From positions 62,001-126,000 of the forward strand of contig NW_006768822.1 in assembly GCF_000204055.1 (NCBI RefSeq): DNA of 64,000 nucleotides, written 5' to 3'. Positions 36,060 to 45,905 of the stretch are shown here, piece by piece (the first letter of the stretch is position 1; each line of letters starts with the position of its first letter). The translations under genes and the position numbers were made by a program. This stretch comes from Melampsora larici-populina 98AG31 (lineage: Eukaryota; Basidiomycota; Pucciniomycetes; Pucciniales; Melampsoraceae). The notes beneath the pieces were generated by a model. That model was not told where the DNA came from. It saw only the letters and a program-made list of their open reading frames with translations, and ran no database searches.

Positions 36060-36933
36060 TGCTTATCTGTCACATTGGTTATAATCCATCAAATGAATTT
36101 CAAAGTAAGTTCATATTTGTTTGATAATTTTTGGGAAGCATCTGTACTAAATACAACAAATGTTTGTTTGCTTCTTTGCAGTCATGACGACACAAAAATC
36201 AGGACTGGAGGGAAAAAACAGAAACCAATTTATTTACAAGACGTAGAGTATTGGGAATTATGTGTTTGTGTGCTGCTTGGGAATTATGGCAATATCAATT
36301 CAGCTGGGGTGGGAAATTGAAGTGAAATCAGATTACAATTGAATCAGTCATTAGATTCATATATATGAATATATATTCCCAATTAAATATCCTTTACTTC
36401 TGTCATCTTTACACCTTTCCTGTTTTGATTTGTTACAGAGAAGATAGTGGTTTAGTTTCCAAGAAGAAAAGTTTGGGATCAAAGGTCTTAAAATACGCAT
36501 ACCTTTGGGTAGTGTCTGCTGAATGAAACATACAAGCCAGTCTTTCAAACTGTTGCCTACCAGCCCCTACATGCAGCCAGTGAGTGCCTATACCATGAGC
36601 AACACACTGGCCTCCTCCAATTTTTGCCATCCTTCAATATTTGGTCAATATCAGGTGAGACCCACTTGGATTTTCCCAAACAAACAATTTACTAGACAAA
36701 GGGGTCAATTTTAACCCTCAACAAAACCCATTTCTCTGCTCCAATTCATTCCTCCTCCCAATCCACAACTTTCAACTTCTCAATCTGATTTCCCATTCCT
36801 GATATTCATTTTCAATACTCAAATTGGATCAATAACTTTTTCATAATCACAATTTGAGCTTATTAGTCTGATTCTCCACCTTAAATATCCATCTTTTCAA
36901 TACAACCTCACCAAAATTCCGAAACGCAAGGCA
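36060..36933. other. Intergenic region upstream of the 486-aa gene
   Basis: This is AT-rich with CT-rich stretches from 36720 to 36930, typical of a fungal promoter and leader. The short ORFs at 36075-36320 and 36523-36714 have no support. I see no gene. Confidence 0.45.
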
Positions 36934-38632
36934 ATGGAAGGAACTTCAGGTATTTTCAAGCATCTTAACCCTGCACATCAACCTTGTGGATCAACTAACT
37001 TCATTCATTTTTATTCCATCCACATGATCTAGGTTCCAACAGTGGGACAGGTAACAACAGTGGAGGCAACGAAGCTGCAGAGCCTGAAAGAGATGCTATT
37101 ATGGATCAGCTTGATAGTAAGTCCAGACAAGTCTCCATCTTCATTTCAAGTCAGTTTGTAGAATGACTGACAGTTCCCTTTCAATCACATCCACCCCTCA
37201 TAGACCAACCAGGGGAAGAGCCTGGCCTGAATTTTGAGCAAGCTGTTGCTGTGCAGATTGCCAAGGAGAGGGAAGCCAAGCGTAGACAGCAACAGCGCAA
37301 AAACGATGCTGAAGAACTGCGTGCCCGGAAAGAGCCCTCAGATAGTCTCAAGCTGGTTGGCCTGACCTCTGCTGTTCAAGAGTGGGCTAGGGCCTTGCTT
37401 GGTCTTCCTCGTCAATCCGCCACTCGATCGTCAACCAATATCTCTGCCGCTGTCCTACTTGCACGCCACCTTCCTGACGAGCCAACTACTGAAGAGGTTG
37501 AGAAGTGGGCCAACTATGCTGACGAAAGGACAAAATATTTAGAAGTCAACATTCAAAAAAAGATGGACGAGCGCCTCAAAAATAACCCCTCAGCAAATGA
37601 TTCTGTCAAGCATCAAATGACTATTGTAGTGTCAAAAGAAGCTGCTATTATGTTTCGTCAAGCTTTTCCCCCTCCTAAATTTATCTCACGTGTTGCCCAT
37701 AATACTGCCTCAATTACCACCTATGATGCTACTCGTTTAGGATGTGCTGAAGCTAAATTTGCTGGCTGTGGTTTCTCTCGAATTTCTTTCCAATGGACCG
37801 GTCCTCCTAAAACTCCTTGGAACATGGCCATGTTAGACAACTTAGTTACTAGCTGGTTAGATTGTTATAATGCTCGAGGTGTACCTTCTGGATTCCCGAT
37901 CGACACAAGCCTCAATATTCCACTTGAAACTAGAGAGATACTTTCCCGCTGGGTATCAAATAAGCGCAGAGTCTATCGAGAGGAGGTAAAGGACAAGAAG
38001 TTGGTGTCTACCGAAGGAGGCAGTGAGAAGCTTGTCCGCAAGAAACTTTCAGAGAGGGAGAAAGCAGCTTTGAAAGCTATTAGAAAAAAGGTAAATGTTC
38101 TCGCTTCTTTCACTGTTGAAACTTGCCATAACACCCATATTGACTTGGTCATTTGCAGCTTTGTGACAAACGGGCTGCAGCAGTAGAGCCCTACTTTCGT
38201 CAATTCACAGGTCCACTCAGGGTCCTGCTCAACTGTGAAGAGGTGCATTCTGAGACTGAAATGGACCCAGAGAGGCCAGGGAAGTTCAGGAAGATCAAGC
38301 TCAACTGGAGGACCCCCCAGCTTGATGAGTTGATTAAACTGGCTGATGACGCAGCTCCCAAAAGGGAGAGTACCCAAAACAAAAAAGATAGATTGAAAGA
38401 GTTTTTCCAATCCAGAGGAGCGTATTCGCCAAATGTTCCTGACGCTGAAGATCAACTTCCTCCTAAGGCTCTTCCAAAATGCCTCATCAAGCCGGAAATA
38501 CTGACTGAAGGGATTGATGAGATTACAATTGATAGTTTGGAGTTGTCTGACAAAGCAGTTGATCTCAAATCGGCTATTGAGCTTTTGAAGAAGAAGCTTG
38601 CAAAAAGCAACTCCATGGCGGTTTCTACCTAG
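36934..38632 (+). CDS. Lineage-specific-looking protein of unknown function, 486 aa
   Basis: Exons are 36934-36949, 37033-37116, 37204-38090 and 38159-38632, in phase; the first coding exon is 16 bases. The N-terminus is Gly/Asn-rich. A basic coil follows (EREAKRRQQQRKN), then a globular region with VGLTSAVQEWARALLGLP, HQMTIVVSKEAAIMF, a Trp motif FQWTGPPKTPWNMAM and LDNLVTSWLDCYNARGVP. Further motifs are RWVSNKRRVYREEV and LCDKRAAAVEPYFRQF. A short acidic C-terminal stretch ends in a leucine-rich helix. No known catalytic motif is visible. Its position beside a transposase and its lack of known domains suggest a transposon-associated or expanded lineage-specific family; that is inference. 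Confidence 0.7.
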
Positions 38633-39367
38633 CTTTTGTTATCTTATAAAATATGTTGTCCAAATATGTTATCTTATAAAATTTCTTATCTTATAAAATT
38701 TGTTGTTTTGTTACCATTCAAATTAGGATAGTTTTCTCTACAATGATATCAGTTTCAGTTCATGGTGCCACTGTCCACGTAGTAATACATGTGTTATGTA
38801 CAACACATGTACTACTATACCACATGCTAAAGTAGCAATCACCTGTGCCCAATCCTTTGCTACATGTTGAAGGCAGATTTCACAATCTGTGACAGACATA
38901 CATGTAACATGACTTTTTAAGTTTCTATTCACAGAGAATCAAATCTGCCCCTGTTCACATAACTCCCCCAAAGTTGACCACATTCCACTCAACTAACAGT
39001 CATCATACTTTGGGATTTTCAAGGTTGCTGCTCTCAATCAGTCCATTAGAGTTTTGACTGCAATAAGGTCACATTCGTGATTGTCAAGATAAAACCATGG
39101 GTATGAGTTTTCCAACCTTTCATTTCCCCATACACATAAATTGACAAGGTTCCATACTACCCAGCATCCGGGTCACAACACTCTGCCCCAGCTTGGCCCA
39201 ATGGTACTGCACCAAAAAGTCGAAAGGCCAAAAACAGTGCATTTGCCAAGATACTACCACCATCAAATTCCCCCAGCTGTAAATCTTTTGCGGAGTTCAC
39301 CCGATACCTGCTTGGCCACACCAGGAATCACCCACATTTTCCCGAACCCCCAACCGATGATCAACTG
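38633..39367. other. Spacer between the two plus-strand unknown genes, with a hairpin
   Basis: A TTATCTTATAAAAT-type direct repeat lies at 38640-38700. An inverted repeat at 38779-38816 has arms GTAGTAATACATGTGTT and AACACATGTACTAC. From about 39139 the frame of the downstream gene is open without an ATG (residues such as KAKNSAFAKILPPSN and EFTRYLLGHTR), so an upstream exon of that gene may lie here. Confidence 0.5.
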
Positions 39368-40258
39368 ATGTCACTCCCACCTCTAACAAAAGAAGACATC
39401 ATCAATGACAACTCAGTCTTCAATAACTACAGCTCCAACAACCACCCAAATCCATTGGACTGGAGTGTATTCAAGGCCCTTCTGGACAACGACATGGCCA
39501 ACAAACAAATCGAAGGACCATTCACTTTTGATTGGGAAGATGTGGGAGGTGAAAACGCTGCATGGAATCAAGCTATGATTTTTTTTACTGTAAAGCATTG
39601 GATGTTTGCCAGGAGAGCATCTGCATTCCAAAAGTTTGGACTGGATACTGAATGGAAGACAGAAGTTATTTATATTGGTATTGTTACTCGATGGCTCATT
39701 GGGCAAATTGAACACTGGAAGAATAAGTTTGACTCGCCAGAGAAGATTGCACAGCGGGAGCGCAGTAGGAAGCGACGAGATGTAAGATTTAAGTCCCTCT
39801 GGCAACATGTCAAGTTGTGATAAACATACTGAAACATTCTACAGCTCTATATATACCGTAAATCCACAGTCAAACGATACCTCAAAGACTTTATAGATCT
39901 CCTCCCGGAAGCGGCATGTTGCTCGGATACTGAGATTGATTCTCTTGGTCAAGAGCGCTCAATTCAGCCTGAATGGCGCAGTGCACAGTATGGAGAGTGG
40001 CTTCATAAGATTGATGGTCTTTCCTACAATCATCAAGCCACCGTGAAGTTGAGGACTCATGCAGCTAGGAGATTTGATACTCGACGTGAAGCGGGCAACA
40101 AGATCAATCCTATGGCAAAAGTATGTGGTAACCTTCCAGAAAACTGCTATGATCGTGGGTTCTTAGAGCAATGTGGTGACCTTGAGAAATTGAGATTGGG
40201 AGTTACAAACAACACTTCACGCCTTGACAATGCACTGCAGGCTATTGCTAGATTGTGA
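39368..40258 (+). CDS. Lineage-specific-looking protein, at least 275 aa
   Basis: Exons 39368-39781 and 39845-40258 join in phase with GTAAGA and CTACAG sites. The first in-frame ATG is at 39368, but the frame is open for another 230 bases upstream, so the true start may be in an earlier exon. Features are MSLPPLTKEDIINDNSVFN, FDWEDVGGENAAWNQAM, a basic stretch RERSRKRRD, and a C-terminal LRTHAARRFDTRREAG with VCGNLPENCYDRGFL. The layout (helical N-terminal block, basic middle, C-terminal block with RRFDTRREAG) recalls the neighbouring 486-aa protein only loosely. I recognise no domain. It is probably part of the same mobile or expanded gene set. Confidence 0.6.
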
Positions 40259-40716
40259 TGAATCGATATCTCACATAGAAATATAATTTACAAGAGGTTG
40301 CCTCAAGTCAACATTATTCACATAGTATCCAGGATGAAATATGATTATGTACAACTGCATCTCTAAAGTCCTGTCTGGTGTAGCTCACCTCAACTGGGAG
40401 AAATGTATAACCAATCAATTTCACAGATTTTACGAAAGAGTCTTGTGTTATTACTTGTTCCTTCTTTTGCCCCTCCTTTCAAAAGCAATGTTACAGTTGG
40501 TAATCTTTTCATTTTGAAAGCTGGTCCGGACTGAATTTGAAGTTTCAATGCTCTATCATTGACCTGGAGGACGCCTTATGACTGGAGGCTCTGTCAAGAC
40601 CAATACATAGTCCTCAATTTGACTCTTGTGTTTCATTCAATTACCCGTGATCCATAGAAACAGCATCACTTGTTTCTTGAACAATTTATGGACTGAGTGG
40701 TAGACTGGAGTGATTC
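40259..40716. other. Non-coding stretch, no gene seen
   Basis: This is the 3' flank of the 275-aa gene. No ORF of note, hairpin or repeat could be recognised before the tandem duplication begins. Confidence 0.4.
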
Positions 40717-41482
40717 CACTAGCTTTTGATTAAATGAAGCAAATTATCCATAGACCCACCGGTGCAATGATGCTATCTAGTCATTAGTGAAACAATCTCT
40801 GAGGTTAGTTGGATTCTCAATGTCTGAATAAAATCGGCCATCATATATCATGATGATGATATATGATGCATAGTGAAGCACGGTTGATAGTATATACCAA
40901 ACACCATTGATTCATTATTGGTGCAAAAGTTCAGTTTCAAATCAGAAGAGTTCTTCCATGAAATCACTGATTATGCAATGTCAAATATAACAACTTTGAA
41001 ACTATTTACAATAGCTGTAAGCCATACCAAATGGGGGTCAGTGTCACCAGTTAGCATGACTTGTGAGTTTTCAACTCCATCAGCAGTTGGAAATCCTGCC
41101 ACTAGCTTTTGATTAAATGAAGCAAATTATCCATAGACCCACCGGTGCAATGATGCTATCTAGTCATTAGTGAAACAATCTCTGAGGTTAGTTGGATTCT
41201 CAATGTCTGAATAAAATCGGCCAATAAGAATCATGATGATGATATATGATGCATAGTGAAGCACGGTTGATAGTCTATACCAAACACCATTGATTCATTA
41301 TTGGTGCAAAAGTTCAGTTTCAAATCAGAAGAGTTCTTCCATGAAATCACTGATTATGCAATGTCAAATATAACAACTTTGAAACTATTTACAATAGCTG
41401 TAAGCCATACCAAATGGGGGTCAGTCTCACCAGTTAGCATGACTTGTGAGTTTTCAACTCCATCAGCAGTTGGAAATCCTGC
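40717..41482. repeat. Tandem duplication of a 383-base segment
   Basis: The copies are 40717-41099 and 41100-41482. They differ at only about ten positions, such as the short block near 40840 versus 41223 and single substitutions near 40891 and 41043. On the minus strand each copy carries a coding-like stretch (FPTADGVENSQVMLTGETDP, then HLVWLTAIVNSFKVVIFDIA) followed by frames with stops. That looks like a decayed gene or retroelement fragment that was duplicated recently. Confidence 0.8.
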
Positions 41483-43350
41483 TTCAAACTGTCTGAGATT
41501 CAACATATTGCGTGTGTGAATGAGTTGAGGACTCTCAAGCATAGAGGTGTTCTCTAACTCTCAACAAATTGTTTTGTCTGATCTTTGGTGAGGTGTTGCT
41601 CAAGGAGCTCTCAAATTGGTCCATGAGTCATATTCTCAATATCTGTCAACTTGTGTTTCACTGTAGAAGTCTTTGGAAGGGACTCAGAAGTATATTTGGT
41701 TGTGACTTATCTGAAAATCACTCATACCTTCCAAAAATTCTGAAACCTTCATGTGTGGACATGCAATTAAACTTTATTTCAGTTCATTTTGGAAGACTGT
41801 TTGTCTGCTCCTCTAGGCCAAACCTTGAGATTGAATTGAGATTGAATTGAGATTGAATTGAGATTGGACTGACATGGTTTTGAGGTGGAATTGAGATTGG
41901 ATTGAGCTGGTCGTACTCACTGGCCTGCCAGTGAGTAGTAAAATGTCACTGTGAAGGGAAGGAGCGCAGCTACAGCTCAATATACAACCCTTGATATCTT
42001 TCACTTCAATGTTTCCCTCAATTATGTTCAAGATGTAAAAGAGTTTGATGAAACAAGTTGTAGAAAAATTAACAAAGAAGAGATCGTGAAGTTCATCCCC
42101 AGAAATGAGTAGTTGAGGTAAATTCAATGAAGATAAAATGGTCTCAGCCCTAGAGCTTTGCACTTTGTAAGTAGGGCTTCGAGATTGACTTGATTGATTC
42201 TTGGATTGGAATGGATCACAACCAAAAATCTCTTGATACCATTTTGAGAGAAAAGGTACTGAGTATATTGAACAACCTTTAATACAAGATTCAAATCCTA
42301 GATATTCCAACTCAGTATGTACCAAAACACTTTGCATGCCTCAAAGGATTTATATATTTCTCAAAATTCATTCACATTTTCCAGATTTGATAAGAGTCAG
42401 AACATGATTTCTTTCTCTAACCATAAGCCCCACAGTCAGACCCTTTTTCCTCACAAGCTCATGTGTCTGGAAAGGGAGTTAGGAATTATTGGCCAGTCTT
42501 GGTGTGTGGGCAGGGGGTTCAAAATTTGAGTTTGGCTGGGAGGTTTTTCAAAATCACAAACAATCACACTTCATCTCAATAAAACCCCGTGCTCATTCCA
42601 ACTGGAACTACGTGTGAATATTGCCTTCAATTCTGTCTATTCATATTTCCTACATCTCACTTGTAGCTTTATCAAGAAATACAAGAAGTGTCAATAAGGA
42701 GACTTATTGAACAAGCTATTAACATGTAACAATTGATATTTTGATTTTTACAAGTTTAATTACATATGATTATCATATGTAGCAAGTAGATAAGAGGTGT
42801 AATAACCCGTGAAATAACGTGTAAATCAAGGGATCTGTGGATACTAACAGGAAAAGGGCTTCAAGGTGACTGGCAGGGCTTTTGGAGCTTAGTATGGACG
42901 GAGAATTGGTTTGATAAAGCTTTGACTTGGTTTATGATTGTTGAAGATAAAAGAAACAAGACAAACACAAGGGTTTATATACCCATCAGATCAATAACAA
43001 GCAGCGCACAGTGATGACAATAATAGAAGAGAAATAAGATAAACATCCTTGAGAAACAACTGAGCATTGATCCTTAGAGGATCACATGTGATCATTAGAC
43101 CATCCATCATGTGGATGTGATTTATCCTAATCCCTGAATCACCCATGCAAGATCTTCTAATACAACCCATCCTTTTAGCACAAGAACCCTAGACATCACT
43201 TTTTGGCGGCCACCATATGCCAAGAAGATCTGTTTTAAAGGAGCAGCTTCTAAGTTGGGTTCCCAATCCAACTTAGTTACTTGAACTAAGGTTCTTGTGG
43301 GTATTGGACAGATCATCATGAAACAAATTTCATAGGATCATCTACCAAAT
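41483..43350 (-). mobile_element. Remnants of LTR retrotransposons
   Basis: Several degraded pieces read on the minus strand. ORF 42337-41813 contains AETILSSLNLPQLLISGDEL and LFYILNIIEGN. A sequence near 42246-42235 (TGGTATCAAGAG) resembles a tRNA-iMet primer site. The 56-base dispersed repeat copy B is at 41954-42009. A 12-base tandem (ATTGAGATTGAA) spans about 41826-41867. At 43319-43122 a short frame with FLAYGGRQKVMSRVLVLKGW and EDLAWVIQGLG resembles the C-terminal chromodomain-like end of Ty3/gypsy polyproteins. It is followed (about 43120-42800) by sequence that could be its LTR. None of these is intact. Confidence 0.4.
41954..42009. repeat. Dispersed 56-base repeat, copy B
   Basis: This matches 24998-25053 along its whole length in the same orientation. 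It is preceded by a perfect CACTGGC/GCCAGTG inverted pair near 41929-41945. Confidence 0.6.
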
Positions 43351-43486
43351 TGATCTGTGAGTATTTTGTTTTATTGAATAATGAGTAAGTCTTTGAATAA
43401 CCTGTAGAGAGAGAAACAAGAAAGATAAAATTGAAACTATTGTAAATGAAAATGAGAAGAAGTAGAAATATGGTTGATATGTATAC

Positions 43487-43698
43487 TTACGGTACTCAAA
43501 GCTGTGTATACATTGTTGTGTATAGTTTTTTTTTGATTTATTGCAGCTAGACACAACCCGGAAAAAGTATGTCTTTGGTTTGAAGCTCAAAAATATGTAC
43601 TTCTGAGCCAGAAACATACTTTTTCCTGGTTGTGTATAGTTGTGAAAAAAGGAAAAAAACTATGTGCGGCAAAGTATACACAGGTTTGAGTACCGTAA
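43487..43698. mobile_element. MITE, 212 bases, terminal inverted repeats
   Basis: The ends TTACGGTACTCAAA and TTTGAGTACCGTAA are perfect inverted repeats. The pairing continues inward with one mismatch (CTGTGTATAC). A further inner pair has ACACAACCCGGAAAAAGTAT against its near-perfect complement ending CTGGTTGTGT. The element is almost a full-length hairpin and has no coding capacity. A target-site duplication was not identified. Confidence 0.75.
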
Positions 43699-43722
43699 CT
43701 GTGTGTACTTGTTGATTACATG

Positions 43723-43812
43723 TATATAATTACATGTAATACATTGTTTACAAGTCTTTTACCCTATTACTACATGTAATTGGTTAATTACATGTAGTTA
43801 TTTATATGTAAT
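43723..43812. repeat. Cluster of TTACATGTAA-type palindromes
   Basis: The 90 bases after the MITE hold several copies or near-copies of the palindrome ATTACATGTAAT (near 43725, 43737, 43773, 43787 and 43803), separated by AT-rich spacers. It could be a microsatellite-like expansion or a binding-site cluster. Confidence 0.55.
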
Positions 43813-44172
43813 CACGTTATATGTGAGGAAGGCAGCCATTTCAAGAAAGGTTGACAACTTTTTTTTGGAGAAAGTTGTCTCCGCAGCGGGTAAAACCAGA
43901 GACAAACCTCGATTTACAGGTTTATTCTTTTCTATATTCTTCCAATTAGCGGAGGGACAAAATCGGGTGAGGGACAAAACAGGACACAACCCGGGTTTTG
44001 CACATTGGCGAGATTTTCAAAAAAAATTGATCTTTGTTGAAACAGCTGTATGTTGCTATGGCCATGTATGCCCTTGAAGGTCACGTGACCCGAAATTTGC
44101 CTCGTCCACTTCATTATCCTAACTTTTTTCGCCACCATCAACAACCTCCTAACCCTCTTTACCTCGCGCCCT

Positions 44173-45905
44173 ATGGCCCCTGACGCGTCCGACACGGGTC
44201 AACTCGTAGAGGATGGTCCAAGCTCGAATTCGACGTCACGATGGTCGAATCCGACCGCGTCTAGCACAAACGATGACGCGGTGGCCGCCTTTCCTCAGAG
44301 GCTCGGAACGCAGGTCTACCCCAGATCGAAATCACCTCAGACGCCCTAGGAGCTACCCCGAAGCGATCAGAGATCCCATTGCTAACCAAGTTCGCCAAAA
44401 AGAGAGCCCGTACCAGTACACCTGGATTAGTGGCTCAAGAACATATCCAAACGGTCACCGGAACGCCTCGTTCTGAAAGGATGGTGCGATTGGTCCCAGG
44501 ATGTGAGGAAGATCGTTCCCTCACAATCCTGTTGGCCAAGCTCGTGGCGGTCGCCAACGACGTCATGCAGCTGCCGGCCAAGGGCCGGCTCGCCAAACAA
44601 GTTCACATCGATGTGAACTCTTGCGCAGACATCCTGGTCCTGATCAACACAGCGTTTGATCAGCACCAGTTTGAACAAACGAGGTGTAACCTCTTTAAGC
44701 GACCGGCTGCTGACCTAGCAGGCTCCAAAAGAGCGTCAGCGCCGATAATGAACCCCCCATCGATGAGTTCTAATCCAACCTTCGATTTCCGAGCTGACTT
44801 GTGGACCGAGAAGCTTGAAGCGCTCTCTGAGCAGGTTTCAATCCTAACCTCCCACATCATCCCATCAAAACCAACTCAAAAAACAAACGCTACACCCGCT
44901 ACAGGCTCATATGCCGCAGCTGCGTCCAAACACGCTGGTGACCAAACTCGCACTCAAACAGCTGGATCACGTCCAAGCCAGAGAGAGATGCCCAAACCCA
45001 AGGCACGAAAGCGCCTTACAAACACTGTAACACTTGTCCAAACGGACAAATCCCAAGTGGCCTTAGGCTCGCTGTCTATCACCCAGCTCATTCAGGGCTT
45101 CAACACGGCGTTCCGTACTAATAGCGTGAAAGCTACAGAGACATCAGAGTCAACTATAACAGTCAAGACAGTCCAAAGACACCCATCTAATGATCTAGTC
45201 CTACACCTAGCCAGCACCGCACATGCTGAAAAGGTAAGGGAGATGGAAAAGTCGTGGCTGCCAACCGTGTCAGCAAACCTTCACATCAAACCAGAACACT
45301 TTACAGTGTTGGTCCACGCTATCCCAACCTCATTTGACCCCGAGATCCTCAGTCACCGTGAAGAGCTCCTAGCCTCCAACCCCGACCTATTACAGGGTGC
45401 AGCCTTCATTAGATGGCTCAACCCCAAACTAAAAGACGAACCAACAAAGAGGTACTCAACCCTCTTGATTGGTCTAGACTCTCAAGACCAAGCCAACAAA
45501 TGTATCAAAGACAAAGTTTGGTTTGGTCGCGGCCTTCACAAAACGGAGGCTGGAAGAGACCCACCCAAAAGGTGCTATAACTGTCGAAAGACAGGTCACA
45601 CCGCCCCATCCTGCCCCTCCCCAGCCATGTGCCCATACTGTGGTGATGGACATCACGCACACGCATGTCCGAAAAAGGGCACGACCCCCATGAAGTGCAC
45701 TGCGTGTGTCAGAGCTCTAATGAAAATAGACACAACAAAAACAGCCAAAGGCCTGTTTGAATCCAATAACCAAGATCTCACTCACTCCCCTTTTCACCCC
45801 CAATGTGCAACACGAATTGCTGAGAGCCTACCCCCTCACAATCCAAGCGCTTCACCAAAACTAGTAGTTGTCCCAGAAGTCGTTGATTCCATGCTACAAT
45901 GCTAG
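44173..45905 (+). pseudogene. LINE ORF1 (gag-like, zinc-knuckle), probable 5' frameshift
   Basis: From 44277 to 45905 one frame is open without stops. It encodes an N-terminal basic region, a central region (SITQLIQGFNTAF) resembling the RNA-binding domain of LINE ORF1 proteins, and CCHC zinc knuckles (CYNCRKTGHTAPSC, CPYCGDGHHAHAC). A good ATG at 44173 opens a different frame that stops at 44350, and the two reading frames appear to continue one another around 44290-44340. The first ATG in the long frame is at 44481. I read this as a one-base indel in ORF1, although a non-AUG or internal start cannot be ruled out. ORF1 proteins coat the element RNA. It overlaps ORF2 by seven bases. Confidence 0.65.
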
